Below are positions 24,096-32,664 of a DNA stretch of 64,000 nt, one piece after another. Positions within the stretch are counted from its first letter, which is position 1. Each line of letters begins with the position of its first letter. Origin of the DNA: Sphingobium ummariense RL-3 (GTDB taxonomy: Bacteria; Pseudomonadota; Alphaproteobacteria; Sphingomonadales; Sphingomonadaceae). The notes beneath the pieces were generated by a model. The model was not told where the DNA came from. It worked only from the letters and a program-made list of their open reading frames with translations, and made no database searches. The DNA lies in assembly GCF_000447205.1 (NCBI RefSeq), contig NZ_AUWY01000091.1:23192-87191 (forward strand), written 5' to 3'. Made by a program: the position numbers and the translations under genes.

Positions 24096-25274
24096 ATGGC
24101 CGATACCGATCCACCGCGCAGATTGCGCGCGGCAACTCCCCTTCCACTCCCACGCCAGGTGGCGCTGCTTCTCCAGGGCGGCGGCGCGTTGGGCTCCTTC
24201 CAGGCCGGAATCTACGAACGGCTCGACGAACTCGGGATTGATGTCACCTGGGTCGCGGGCATCTCCATCGGCGCCGTCAACGCGGCGATCATCGCGGGCA
24301 ACCCGCCGCACAAGCGGCTCAGCCGTCTGCGGAAGTTTTGGCGCACCGTTTCGGGCGGGATGCCCAACGTCATCCTGCCGGAAATCGACCATATTCGCGA
24401 GGCCGCGCACCTGCTGGCTGCGGGCACCGTGGCAACCTTTGGTGTGCCGGGCATGTTCCGCCCCCGCCTATGGCCGGCCATGCTGATGCCGGAAGGCACG
24501 TCGGGTGCGATCAGCTTCTATGACAGCGCGCCGCTCAAGGACACGCTCGACGCCTGCGTGGACTGGGATCTGCTGAATGACGGGCCGGTCCGCCTGTCGG
24601 TCGGGGCGGTCGACGTGGAAAGCGGCAATTTCGCCTATTGGGACACGCGCGGTCCAGGAGGCAATACCCGCATCGACGCAAGACACATCATGGCGTCGGG
24701 CGCTCTGCCGCCAGGCCTTCCGCCGGTGGAGATCGACGGGCGCTGGTATTGGGACGGCGGCATCGTGTCGAACACTCCCCTCGCCCATGTGCTGGATCAT
24801 CAAACCGACGACATGCTGATCTTCCAGGTGGACCTGTTCCCGGCGGAAGGCCCGATGCCCCGCCAGATGACCGACGTCTATTCGCGGACCAAGGATATCC
24901 AATATTCCAGCCGCACCCGCCAGGTGACCGACCAGTATCTGCGCCTGCGCCACGAGCATGCCGCGATCAAGGCCCTGCTCGACAAGCTGCCACCCGACCT
25001 GCAGGACGATCCGGATGCGCGCAAGCTGCGCGACATGCTGGATTGCGGCGCCGTCAACATCGTCCACCTGATCTACCGCAGCCGCAACTGGGAAAGCGGC
25101 GCCAAGGATTTCGAATTCTCCCGCACGACGATGCTCGATCACTGGAGCCAGGGCCGGGACGCGGTAGAGGAAGTCATGCACAAGGGCGATCTGATCGCGC
25201 GCAACATTCTGGACGGCCGAAGCGCAACCTTCGACCTCGATTCACCCGATCACCTGAAGGAGAAGCAGGCATGA
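24096..25274 (+). CDS. patatin-like phospholipase
   Basis: A 392-residue patatin-family acyl hydrolase. The oxyanion loop LLQGGGALGSFQAG, the Ser elbow VAGISIGAVNAA (GxSxG) and the catalytic Asp in WYWDGGIVSNTPL are all present, with DUF3734-like sequence in the C-terminal third (TKDIQYSSRTRQVTDQ). ATG 24096 (MADTDPPRR) is chosen; an ATG four codons upstream is also possible. The stop overlaps the start of 3-hydroxybutyrate dehydrogenase (ATGA). That pairing is recurrent in proteobacteria and suggests a role in mobilising polyhydroxybutyrate or related acyl esters. The exact substrate is not shown. Confidence 0.9.
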   Translation: MADTDPPRRLRAATPLPLPRQVALLLQGGGALGSFQAGIYERLDELGIDVTWVAGISIGAVNAAIIAGNPPHKRLSRLRKFWRTVSGGMPNVILPEIDHIREAAHLLAAGTVATFGVPGMFRPRLWPAMLMPEGTSGAISFYDSAPLKDTLDACVDWDLLNDGPVRLSVGAVDVESGNFAYWDTRGPGGNTRIDARHIMASGALPPGLPPVEIDGRWYWDGGIVSNTPLAHVLDHQTDDMLIFQVDLFPAEGPMPRQMTDVYSRTKDIQYSSRTRQVTDQYLRLRHEHAAIKALLDKLPPDLQDDPDARKLRDMLDCGAVNIVHLIYRSRNWESGAKDFEFSRTTMLDHWSQGRDAVEEVMHKGDLIARNILDGRSATFDLDSPDHLKEKQA

Positions 25275-26062
25275 GCACGTCCCTTTCCGGCAAGACCGCC
25301 CTCGTCACCGGATCCACGTCGGGCATCGGCCTCGCCTATGCCAAGGCGCTCGCGGCGGAAGGTGCGAACGTGGTCATTAACGGCTTCGGCGATCCCGCGG
25401 CGATCGAGGCGGAAAGGCAGGCGCTGGAGCAGGCGAGCGGCGCGAAAGCGCACTATTCCGGCCACGACCTGACCAAGGTGGACCAGATCGAGGCGATGAT
25501 GAAGGAAGCGGCGGACCTGTTCGGTGGCGTCGATATCTTGATCAACAATGCCGGCATGCAGCATGTCGCCCCGGTCGAGGAGTTTCCGCTCGACAAATGG
25601 GACCTCATCATCGCGCTGAACCTCAACGCTGCCTTCCACACCTCGCGGCTGGCGATCCCCTATATGAAGTCCAGGAAATGGGGTCGCATTATCCAGACCG
25701 CCAGTGCCCACTCACTGGTAGCGTCGCCCTTCAAAAGCGCCTATGTCACGGCGAAACACGGGCTCGCCGGCTTCACCAAGACGATTGCGCTGGAAGTCGC
25801 CACCTTCGGCATCACGGCCAATTGCATCTCGCCCGGCTATGTCTGGACGCCCCTGGTCGAAAACCAGATTCCCGACACGATGAAGGCTCGCGGCATGACG
25901 CGCGAGCAAGTGATGAACGACGTTCTCCTCGCCGGGCAACCCACGAAGCAGTTCGTTACCGCCGAGCAGGTCGCCGCCATGGCGCTCTACCTGTGCAGCG
26001 AGGCGGCGACAAACATTACCGGCGCGAACCTCAGCATCGACGGAGGATGGACGGCGCAATAG
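25271..26062 (+). CDS. bdhA: 3-hydroxybutyrate dehydrogenase
   Basis: A 263-residue short-chain dehydrogenase. The NAD-binding loop GSTSGIG, NNAGMQHVAPVEEFP, catalytic Ser (TASAHSLVASPFKSAY) and YVTAK are all in place. The substrate-binding signature (QHVAPVEEFP, GYVWTPLVENQI, GQPTKQFVT) is specific to D-3-hydroxybutyrate dehydrogenase, which oxidises 3-hydroxybutyrate to acetoacetate in PHB degradation. It is translationally coupled to the patatin gene. No other PHB gene is in the window. Confidence 0.94.
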   Translation: MSTSLSGKTALVTGSTSGIGLAYAKALAAEGANVVINGFGDPAAIEAERQALEQASGAKAHYSGHDLTKVDQIEAMMKEAADLFGGVDILINNAGMQHVAPVEEFPLDKWDLIIALNLNAAFHTSRLAIPYMKSRKWGRIIQTASAHSLVASPFKSAYVTAKHGLAGFTKTIALEVATFGITANCISPGYVWTPLVENQIPDTMKARGMTREQVMNDVLLAGQPTKQFVTAEQVAAMALYLCSEAATNITGANLSIDGGWTAQ

Positions 26063-26122
26063 CCGTTTGCGCTGGGGGGACGCACGAACGACGCGTCCGC
26101 TTACATGGGTTATCGGCACCCG

Positions 26123-26147
26123 GGAACAGCGCCGCGCGCGCCCTGTT
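26123..26147 (+). promoter_or_regulatory. weak candidate EcfG-type promoter before the M20 gene
   Basis: GGAAC (26123-26127), 16-nt spacer, TGTT (26144-26147): exact -35, one mismatch in the -10. It lies about 165 bp upstream of the M20 ATG. It is the weakest of the four such sites in this part of the window because of the distance. The rest of the 250-bp spacer shows only a short GGGC-CTAA-GCCC hairpin near 26250. Confidence 0.2.
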
Positions 26148-26311
26148 TTCTTGCTGCGCAGGCCGCGTTGTGAACCGCGCCTCTCCCCAAGCCCTCCCGC
26201 TCGGTGCGATTGTTCGGCGCTGCCTGCGCACCCTTGCTTTCCGGACGGAGGGCCTAAGCCCCCTTTAACGTGCGGAAAATCGCCTTATGCTCTGCCCCAG
26301 CAAGGGAGATT

Positions 26312-27679
26312 ATGCACATGCGCCATGCGCTCACGGCCGTTCTGGCCGCCGTCAGCCTTTCGTCCGTCGCCGCCGCCCAAATCAGCCCGGCCCCCGTTCC
26401 AGCTCCCGCCATCTCTCCCCCGGCGAATGCGATCGCGACCACCATCGTTAAGGATATGGAAGGCCTGATGGCCCTGTACCGCGACCTTCATGCCAATCCG
26501 GAACTGTCGCAAAAGGAAGTGAACACCGCCGCCAAGCTGGCAAGGCGCCTGAAGACGATGAAGTTCGACGTGACGGAGAAGGTCGGCGGGACCGGCGTCG
26601 TCGCGGTGATGAAGAACGGATCGGGCCCGGTGCTGTTGATCCGCGCGGACATGGACGGCCTCCCCGTGGTCGAGCAGACCGGCCTGGATTTCGCATCCAA
26701 GGTGCGCACCAAGACGCCGGAAGGGGTCGAGACCGGTGTGATGCATGCCTGTGGCCACGACACGCACATGACCGCCTTCATCGAGACCGCGAAGCTGCTG
26801 TCGACGATGAAGGACCAGTGGAAAGGCACGCTGGTCATGATCCTTCAGCCCGCGGAGGAAGTCGGGCGCGGCGCGCGGCTGATGCTGGAGGATGGGCTCT
26901 ACACCCGCTTTCCCAAGCCGACCCACGCCATCGCCTTCCACGATGCCGCCAACCTGCAGGCCGGAGTGATCGGCTATACGCCCGGCTATGCGCTCGCCAA
27001 TGTCGACAGCGTCGACATAGTGGTGAAGGGGACTGGCGGTCACGGGGCCTATCCGCAGACCACAAAGGATCCGATCGTGCTGGGTGCGCGGATCGTCACC
27101 GCGCTCCAGACCCTGGTCAGCCGCGAACAGGATCCGCAAGACCCAGCCGTCGTCACCGTCGGCAGCTTCCAGGCCGGCGCCAAGCACAACATCATCCCCG
27201 ACGAAGCAAAGCTGCTGCTCACCGTGCGCAGCTATTCGGACGAGACCCGTGCGAAGCTGATCAAGGGGATTGAGCGCATCGCGAAGGGAGAGGCGATCGC
27301 TTCCGGCGTGGCGGATGACAGAATGCCGGTCGTCACCGTGCAGGACGAATTCACCCCCTCCACCTATAACCCGCCCGAATTCGCGGAGCGGATGGGCTCC
27401 CTGCTCAAGGGCCATTTCGTGGAAGGGCGTGTCGTCAAGACCCCGCCCGTGATGGGCGGCGAGGATTTCGGTCGATTCTACCGCGCGGACAAGTCGATCG
27501 AGAGCTTCATCTTCTGGGTCGGAGGCGTCCCTGCAGACCAGATGGCGCAGGCGGCGGCGGGCGAGGTCTCCCTTCCCTCGCTCCACAGCCCGTTCTGGGC
27601 GCCGCAGGCCGACAAGGTGGTGGCCACTGCCAGCGAGGCACTGACCGTGCTGGCGCTGGACATATTGAAAAAGGAGTGA
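26312..27679 (+). CDS. M20 family amidohydrolase, exported
   Basis: A 455-residue metallohydrolase with a signal peptide (MRHALTAVLAAVSLSSVAAAQ) followed by a Pro/Ala-rich stretch. The M20D core shows RADMDGLPVVEQTG, MHACGHDTHMT (metal ligands), LQPAEEVGRGAR (catalytic Glu pair) and VMGGEDFGRF near the end. The family includes hippurate, N-acyl-amino-acid and IAA-amino-acid hydrolases; a periplasmic N-acyl amino acid deacylase is a reasonable guess. ATG 26312 has AGGGAG 5 nt upstream and is preferred over the upstream ATG at 26270. Confidence 0.9.
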   Translation: MHMRHALTAVLAAVSLSSVAAAQISPAPVPAPAISPPANAIATTIVKDMEGLMALYRDLHANPELSQKEVNTAAKLARRLKTMKFDVTEKVGGTGVVAVMKNGSGPVLLIRADMDGLPVVEQTGLDFASKVRTKTPEGVETGVMHACGHDTHMTAFIETAKLLSTMKDQWKGTLVMILQPAEEVGRGARLMLEDGLYTRFPKPTHAIAFHDAANLQAGVIGYTPGYALANVDSVDIVVKGTGGHGAYPQTTKDPIVLGARIVTALQTLVSREQDPQDPAVVTVGSFQAGAKHNIIPDEAKLLLTVRSYSDETRAKLIKGIERIAKGEAIASGVADDRMPVVTVQDEFTPSTYNPPEFAERMGSLLKGHFVEGRVVKTPPVMGGEDFGRFYRADKSIESFIFWVGGVPADQMAQAAAGEVSLPSLHSPFWAPQADKVVATASEALTVLALDILKKE

Positions 27680-27704
27680 GGCGGGAGAGCCGGGAACGCC
27701 CCGC

Positions 27705-27989
27705 TCAGGCCTTACGAGGTTTGCCGAAGGCGGTGCGAAGCTCATCCTTTGCCTGCTCCAGCACCCTGCGCTGGTGGGCGTCGAGATCCTTGCCGGCACC
27801 GTTGATGTAAAAGGTCAGCATCGACATGGCCGAGCGGAAGGGCGTGGCCTTTCGACGGCGGCTCTGCTCGGCTGAGCGCTTCAACGAGGCTGCGATCCGG
27901 CGCGGGTCGTCCAGGGTGAAGACATCGCGCTCCAGGTCGAGGGCATCGCTCCGCTCCGTGACATCCTGGGACCATTTCTTCGCCCGCAT
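27705..27989 (-). CDS. DUF3175 family protein
   Basis: A 94-residue basic helical protein: WSQDVTERSDALDLERDVFTLDDP, then RIAASLKRSAEQSRRRKATPFRSAMSMLTFYINGAGKDL, which matches DUF3175. The function is unknown. ATG 27989 has AGGAAGG upstream; the longer frame has no support. It is convergent with the M20 gene and monocistronic. A candidate general-stress promoter precedes it. A nucleic-acid-binding role is possible from its charge but unproven. Confidence 0.85.
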   Translation of the reverse strand: MRAKKWSQDVTERSDALDLERDVFTLDDPRRIAASLKRSAEQSRRRKATPFRSAMSMLTFYINGAGKDLDAHQRRVLEQAKDELRTAFGKPRKA

Positions 27990-28026
27990 TGCCCTGCCTT
28001 CCTGCTGATACGCGCCCTCATGACGA

Positions 28027-28051
28027 AACGCCTTACCATGCATCGGGTTTC
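28027..28051 (-). promoter_or_regulatory. candidate EcfG-type promoter of the DUF3175 gene
   Basis: On the minus strand GAAAC (28051-28047), 16-nt spacer and exact CGTT (28030-28027). Read alternatively as GGAAA-N17-CGTT, it is also one mismatch from GGAAC-N16/17-CGTT. It lies 38 bp upstream of the ATG, a good promoter distance. By-eye match only. Confidence 0.35.
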
Positions 28052-28081
28052 CCAAGCAGACCGCCTTCGCGGGTGGGTTCG

Positions 28082-29326
28082 TCAGACGCTGCGGAGCAGA
28101 TCGGCGACGGCGGCGATGTCGTCGGGGCCGTTGTAGATATGGGGTGAAAAGCGAATGGTCGGCTGGCCGTCGGCCTTCGACCCCGCGACCACGATCCTGC
28201 CCTTCGTCCAGAGCATCTGCCGAATGGCGGCAACGTCCTTGCCGGGGAAGGTAGGTGTCAACACCGGGCCTGCCAGGCCGGGCGTGGTGGTGCCGATCAG
28301 CTTCGCGCCCGGCAGGGCAAGCAGCATGTCCCGCATCGCCGCGGCCACCGAGAAGGTGCGTCGCTCGACCTCCGCCTCGCCAATCGCCTCGTGCGCATCG
28401 AGCGTCGCAGCGATGGCAGCGAGCTTGGGATCGTCGCGCTGGCCGAGAATCTCATATTTCTGTGCAGTCTGCAGATTGGCCGGGTCGGTCAGCCAATAGC
28501 CGTGGCTGAGCATCACCGGTTGAAGCTGCGGCTGGCTCTCGCGCCGGACATAGAGGATGCCACCTTCCAGCGGCCCCATCATCCATTTGTGCGTGCTGCC
28601 TGAATAGGAATCGACGCCCAGCGCAGCAAGGTCCAGCTGAAGCCAGCCGAAACTCTGCGCGCCGTCGCCGTGCAGCCAGATACCGCGCGGCCGGGTCAGT
28701 TTCGCGATCTCTGCGATGGGGAAGATGAGGCCGGAAACATTGGACATATGTGAAAGGAAGATGGCGCGGGTCCGCGGCGTTATCGCGGCAGCAAAGAGAT
28801 CAACCACCTCCTGCGCACTCTTCGCATAGACCGGCACCGGCAGGATCTTGAGCACCAGCTGCTCCCGCTCGGCGCGCAGCTTCCAGGTTTCCATGGTGGA
28901 CGGGTGATTGTGGTCGGTCAGGATGACCTCGTCCCCCTCCTTCAATGCCAGCCCGCGCACGGCGACGGTATTCGCTTCGCTGGAATTCCGCACCAGCGCG
29001 ATCTCCTGCGCGGTAACGCCAAGCCGTTTGCCGATGCGGACGCGCAGCGCGTCGGCCTCTACCGGATATTTCTCGCGATACTGGGGTGAGGGATTGGCCT
29101 GAAACTCCTGCGTGGCACGGACATGGGCGGCGACCGCGCTACGGAAGGCCGGGCCGATATTGGCGGCGTTGAAATAGCGCAGGTCGGGCGCGAGCAGGAA
29201 CTGGCCGCGAATGTCGGGCCACGCCTGCGCCGCCCGTGCGGCGAGCGGCAGGGCGGCGCCCGCCGCGGCTGCCGCGCCCAGCAGGCCGCGGCGCGATATA
29301 TCCGATGACGAAGACTGCATGACCAT
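28082..29326 (-). CDS. class V aminotransferase-fold PLP enzyme, TAT-exported
   Basis: A 414-residue PLP-dependent enzyme of the class V/isopenicillin-N-epimerase-like group. A twin-arginine signal (DISRRGLLGAAAAAGAALPLAARA) indicates export after folding with cofactor. The catalytic Lys lies in SYSGSTHKWMMGP, the cofactor-stacking HNHPSTMETW and the Asp in WLHGDGAQSFGW are visible. Substrates for exported members are mostly unknown; C-S lyase, epimerase or aminotransferase chemistry are all possible. It begins at 29326 or at the second Met, 29320. It is divergent from cstA. Confidence 0.85.
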   Translation of the reverse strand: MVMQSSSSDISRRGLLGAAAAAGAALPLAARAAQAWPDIRGQFLLAPDLRYFNAANIGPAFRSAVAAHVRATQEFQANPSPQYREKYPVEADALRVRIGKRLGVTAQEIALVRNSSEANTVAVRGLALKEGDEVILTDHNHPSTMETWKLRAEREQLVLKILPVPVYAKSAQEVVDLFAAAITPRTRAIFLSHMSNVSGLIFPIAEIAKLTRPRGIWLHGDGAQSFGWLQLDLAALGVDSYSGSTHKWMMGPLEGGILYVRRESQPQLQPVMLSHGYWLTDPANLQTAQKYEILGQRDDPKLAAIAATLDAHEAIGEAEVERRTFSVAAAMRDMLLALPGAKLIGTTTPGLAGPVLTPTFPGKDVAAIRQMLWTKGRIVVAGSKADGQPTIRFSPHIYNGPDDIAAVADLLRSV

Positions 29327-29385
29327 CCCCCTGCCCGGTCGAACCCGTTGATCCTGACGAGCATCGCCGTCCGATCCGCCATCAT

Positions 29386-29412
29386 GACGGGAGGGTGATT
29401 GTCTTTCCCGTC
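29386..29412. promoter_or_regulatory. 7-bp inverted repeat upstream of cstA
   Basis: GACGGGA (29386-29392) and TCCCGTC (29406-29412) are perfect inverted arms with a 13-nt spacer, ending 46 bp before the cstA TTG start. It lies in the divergent aminotransferase/cstA spacer. Candidate operator; regulator unknown. Confidence 0.4.
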
Positions 29413-29458
29413 GTCCGCCCTACTGTGCGCCTGGCACAAAACCGCGCAGGAGAGCGTC

Positions 29459-31507
29459 TTGACCCGGCATATTCCCTGGATCCTGCTTGGCTGCATCGGC
29501 GCGGCATCGCTGGCGGTACTGGCGGTGTCGCGCGGCGAGGCGGTCAATGCGCTGTGGATCGTGACGGCAGCAGTGAGCTGCTTCCTGGTCGCCTACCGCT
29601 ATTATGCCTTGTTCATAGCGCGGACGGTGATGCGGCTCGATCCCGCCCGGCCGACACCCGCGATCCGGCGCGCGGACGGGATGGACTATGTGGCGACCGA
29701 TCGCACCGTGCTGTTCGGCCATCATTTCGCGGCGATCGCCGGCGCGGGGCCGCTGGTCGGACCTGTGCTCGCGGCGCAGATGGGCTATCTGCCCGGTACG
29801 CTGTGGATCATCGTCGGCGTGGTGCTGGCGGGCGCGGTGCAGGACTTCATGATCCTCTTCGTCTCCATGCGTCGCGACGGACGGTCGCTGGGTGAGCTGA
29901 TCCGCATGGAGATGGGGCAGGCAGCGGGCACCATCGCCCTGTTCGGCGCCTTCATGATCATGGTCATCATCCTCGCCGTGCTGGCACTGATCGTGGTGAA
30001 GGCACTGGCCGAAAGCCCATGGGGCATGTTCACCGTGGCGGCGACCGTGCCGCTCGCCATCCTGATGGGCGTCTATACCCGCTGGGTGCGGCCGGGGCGG
30101 ATTGGCGAGGTGAGCCTGCTTGGCCTCGTCGGGCTGCTGGCCGCGATCGTCTATGGGCAGGCCATTGCGCAGTCACCGGTCTGGGGCCCGGCCTTCACCT
30201 TCACGCCGGTGCAGCTCTGCTGGATCCTGATCGGCTATGGCGCGGTCGCATCGGTGCTGCCGGTCTGGCTGCTGCTGGCGCCGCGCGACTATCTGTCGAC
30301 CTTCCTCAAGATCGGGGCGATCGCCGCGCTCGCCATCGGCATCGTCATCATGGCGCCGCCCCTGAAGATGCACGCCGTGACCCCGTTCGCGAACGGCAAC
30401 GGGCCGGTCTGGGCCGGCGGACTCTTCCCCTTCTTGTTCATCACCATCGCCTGCGGCGCGGTGTCGGGCTTTCATGCGCTCATTTCCAGCGGCACCACGC
30501 CCAAGCTGATCTCGAGCGAGGCCGACGCGCCGCTGATTGGCTATGGCGCGATGCTGATGGAGGCGTTCGTGGCGATCATGGCGATGGTGGGCGCCTCGAT
30601 CCTCGACCCCGGCATCTATTTCACCATGAACAGCCCGGCCGCCGCCATCGGCGCGGATGCCGCGAGCGCGTCAGCGGCCGTCACTGCCATGGGCTTTCCG
30701 ATCACGCCCGACCTCATCACGCAGACCGCCAGGGATGTGGGCGAGCATACGATCATCAGCCGCGCGGGCGGCGCGCCGACGCTGGCGGTGGCGATGGCGG
30801 AAATCTTCAGCCATGTCTTCGGCGGTCCGGCGATGAAAGCCTTCTGGTATCATTTCGCGATCCTGTTCGAGGCGCTGTTCATTCTGACCGCTGTGGATGC
30901 GGGGACGCGCGCGGGCCGCTTCATGCTGCAGGACCTGATCGCGTTGGCGGTGCCGGGGTTCAAGAACACCAGCAGCCCCCTGCCCGGCCTGGTCGCGACC
31001 GCGCTGTGCGTCGCGGCCTGGGGCTTCTTCCTCTACCAGGGCGTGACCGACCCGCTGGGCGGGGTGAACACGCTCTGGCCGGTGTTCGGCATTTCCAACC
31101 AGATGCTGGCCGCGATCGCGCTGATGCTCGGCACGGCGGTGCTGTTCCGGATGAAGCAGGACCGTTATGCTTGGGTGACGGCGCTGCCCGCGGCATGGCT
31201 GCTGGCCTGCACCCTGTCCGCCGGCTTCTTGAAGCTCTTCTCAGCGGACGCGAAGGTCGGCTTCCTGGCCCATGCGGCGAAGTTCGGCGCTGCAGCGGCG
31301 GAGGGCCAGGTGCTGGCGCCGGCCAAGTCGATGTCAGAGATGGAGAAGATCGTCCTCAACGACCGGGTCGACGCGGCGCTGTGCGCGATCTTCATGGCGG
31401 TGGTGCTGGGCGTGCTGTTCTTCACGATCCGCACCTGCCTCGCCGCAAGGCGGACGAATGGCCCGACCGCGCGGGAAATCCCCGCCCATCTGGTGCCGGC
31501 CGAATGA
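29459..31507 (+). CDS. cstA: carbon starvation protein CstA (pyruvate/peptide transporter)
   Basis: A 682-residue polytopic membrane protein of the CstA family, with about 16-18 hydrophobic segments. Conserved stretches include YYALFIARTVMRLD, GHHFAAIAGAGPLVGPVLAAQMGY, and SGTTPKLISSEADAPLIGYGAML. CstA-type proteins take up pyruvate or peptides during carbon starvation. A TTG start at 29459 is chosen: AGGAG lies 7 nt upstream and the family sequence begins there. Another TTG at 29399 would add 20 unconserved residues. The YbdD partner follows with a 4-bp overlap. Confidence 0.94.
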   Translation: MTRHIPWILLGCIGAASLAVLAVSRGEAVNALWIVTAAVSCFLVAYRYYALFIARTVMRLDPARPTPAIRRADGMDYVATDRTVLFGHHFAAIAGAGPLVGPVLAAQMGYLPGTLWIIVGVVLAGAVQDFMILFVSMRRDGRSLGELIRMEMGQAAGTIALFGAFMIMVIILAVLALIVVKALAESPWGMFTVAATVPLAILMGVYTRWVRPGRIGEVSLLGLVGLLAAIVYGQAIAQSPVWGPAFTFTPVQLCWILIGYGAVASVLPVWLLLAPRDYLSTFLKIGAIAALAIGIVIMAPPLKMHAVTPFANGNGPVWAGGLFPFLFITIACGAVSGFHALISSGTTPKLISSEADAPLIGYGAMLMEAFVAIMAMVGASILDPGIYFTMNSPAAAIGADAASASAAVTAMGFPITPDLITQTARDVGEHTIISRAGGAPTLAVAMAEIFSHVFGGPAMKAFWYHFAILFEALFILTAVDAGTRAGRFMLQDLIALAVPGFKNTSSPLPGLVATALCVAAWGFFLYQGVTDPLGGVNTLWPVFGISNQMLAAIALMLGTAVLFRMKQDRYAWVTALPAAWLLACTLSAGFLKLFSADAKVGFLAHAAKFGAAAAEGQVLAPAKSMSEMEKIVLNDRVDAALCAIFMAVVLGVLFFTIRTCLAARRTNGPTAREIPAHLVPAE

Positions 31508-31689
31508 GCGGCTTTCTCCTCACGCTGCGGCGAATGGGCCGGGCGATGGTCGGTGCACCGGACTATGACGCCTATCTGCGCCACATGCGCGAGCATCATC
31601 CCGATACTCCGGTGCTGAGCGAGGCGGCGCTGTTCCGCGAGCGGCAGGAGGCCCGCTATGGCGGGAAGAACGGCGGCAAATGCTGCTGA
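31504..31689 (+). CDS. YbdD/YjiX family small protein
   Basis: A 61-residue protein of the DUF466 family (YbdD/YjiX), the usual small partner encoded directly after cstA or btsT. The motif PDYDAYLRHMREHHPDTP and the basic GG-rich end with CC at the C-terminus are typical. Its ATG overlaps the cstA stop by 4 bp. The family is reported to be needed for, or to modulate, CstA/BtsT transport, though the mechanism is not clear. Confidence 0.92.
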   Translation: MSGFLLTLRRMGRAMVGAPDYDAYLRHMREHHPDTPVLSEAALFRERQEARYGGKNGGKCC

Positions 31690-31692
31690 GGA

Positions 31693-32610
31693 TCAGCGAG
31701 TCGCGTTGAAGGCGGCCACCATGCCGGCGGCAATCGACAAAGCAATTTCCGACGCGCCGATGGCGCCGATGTCGATGCCGGCGGGGCCATCGATGCGGGC
31801 GAGGTCGTCCGGGCCGAAGCCCATGTCGGACAACCGATCCAGCCGCGCCGCCTGGCTGCGGCGCGAACCGAGCGCCGCGATATAGCCGGTGGGCGCGCGC
31901 AACGCTGCCGCCAACGCGGGATCGTCGATCTTGATGTCGTGGCTGAGCGTCACGACCGCGGTCGATTCACCCGGATGGCGCGCAGCGATCGCTTCGTCGG
32001 GCCAGCGGTCGTCCAGTTCGATGCCGGGGAAGCGTTCCTGCGTCAGGAAGCGTCCGCGCGGGTCGATCACCACCGGGGTCACGCCGATCGTGCCGACCAG
32101 CGGTGCGAGCGACTGGGCGATCTGCACCGCGCCGACGATCAGGAGCCGGCGCGGCGGGTCGTAGCGATTCTGGAACCACCCTTCGACCGCGCCCTCCACG
32201 GTCTTACCGGTCTTCAGGTCAGTCGAGAGGGTCAGCGCCCTGCCCATCTCACTTGCGGCCGCGATCCGGTCGAACAGCGCGGGCGGAAAGCCCCCGTCCC
32301 CGACCGGCTGGACCAGCACGCTGATCTCGCCGCCGCAGGGCAGCCCTGCCGCCCAGGCTTCGCCATCCGCCACGCCATAGGTCACAACATGGCCAGATCG
32401 TCCGGCGATCACCTCCGCCGCGCGCTGCAGCACGTCGGTTTCGACACAGCCGCCCGAAATGCTGCCTTCCAGCCGCCCGTCGGCATGCACGATCATATGG
32501 CTGCCGCGGGGCCGTGGCGCCGACCCCCAGGTGGACACAACTGTCGCCAGCGCCATCGGCGCACCGCGCCATTCCACAGCCTTGCGGATCACCCCGCCAT
32601 TGTCGTTCAT
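31693..32610 (-). CDS. XdhC family protein (molybdenum-hydroxylase maturation)
   Basis: A 305-residue XdhC/CoxI protein. The N-terminal half has VSTWGSAPRPRGSHMIV and SISGGCVETDVL (conserved Cys); the C-terminal half is a Rossmann domain (LLIVGAVQIAQSLAPLVG). XdhC binds and sulfurates the molybdenum cofactor and inserts it into xanthine-dehydrogenase-type enzymes. No such hydroxylase is in the window, so its client must be elsewhere. ATG 32610 is chosen because GGAGG lies 8 nt upstream; that site would be inside the gene if the frame began at 32625. It is convergent with the cstA operon. Confidence 0.9.
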   Translation of the reverse strand: MNDNGGVIRKAVEWRGAPMALATVVSTWGSAPRPRGSHMIVHADGRLEGSISGGCVETDVLQRAAEVIAGRSGHVVTYGVADGEAWAAGLPCGGEISVLVQPVGDGGFPPALFDRIAAASEMGRALTLSTDLKTGKTVEGAVEGWFQNRYDPPRRLLIVGAVQIAQSLAPLVGTIGVTPVVIDPRGRFLTQERFPGIELDDRWPDEAIAARHPGESTAVVTLSHDIKIDDPALAAALRAPTGYIAALGSRRSQAARLDRLSDMGFGPDDLARIDGPAGIDIGAIGASEIALSIAAGMVAAFNATR

Positions 32611-32664
32611 GCAAGCAGCCTCCATCCGCCAGCGGACATAGGCCCGCAGCAGGGCCGCGCCAAG

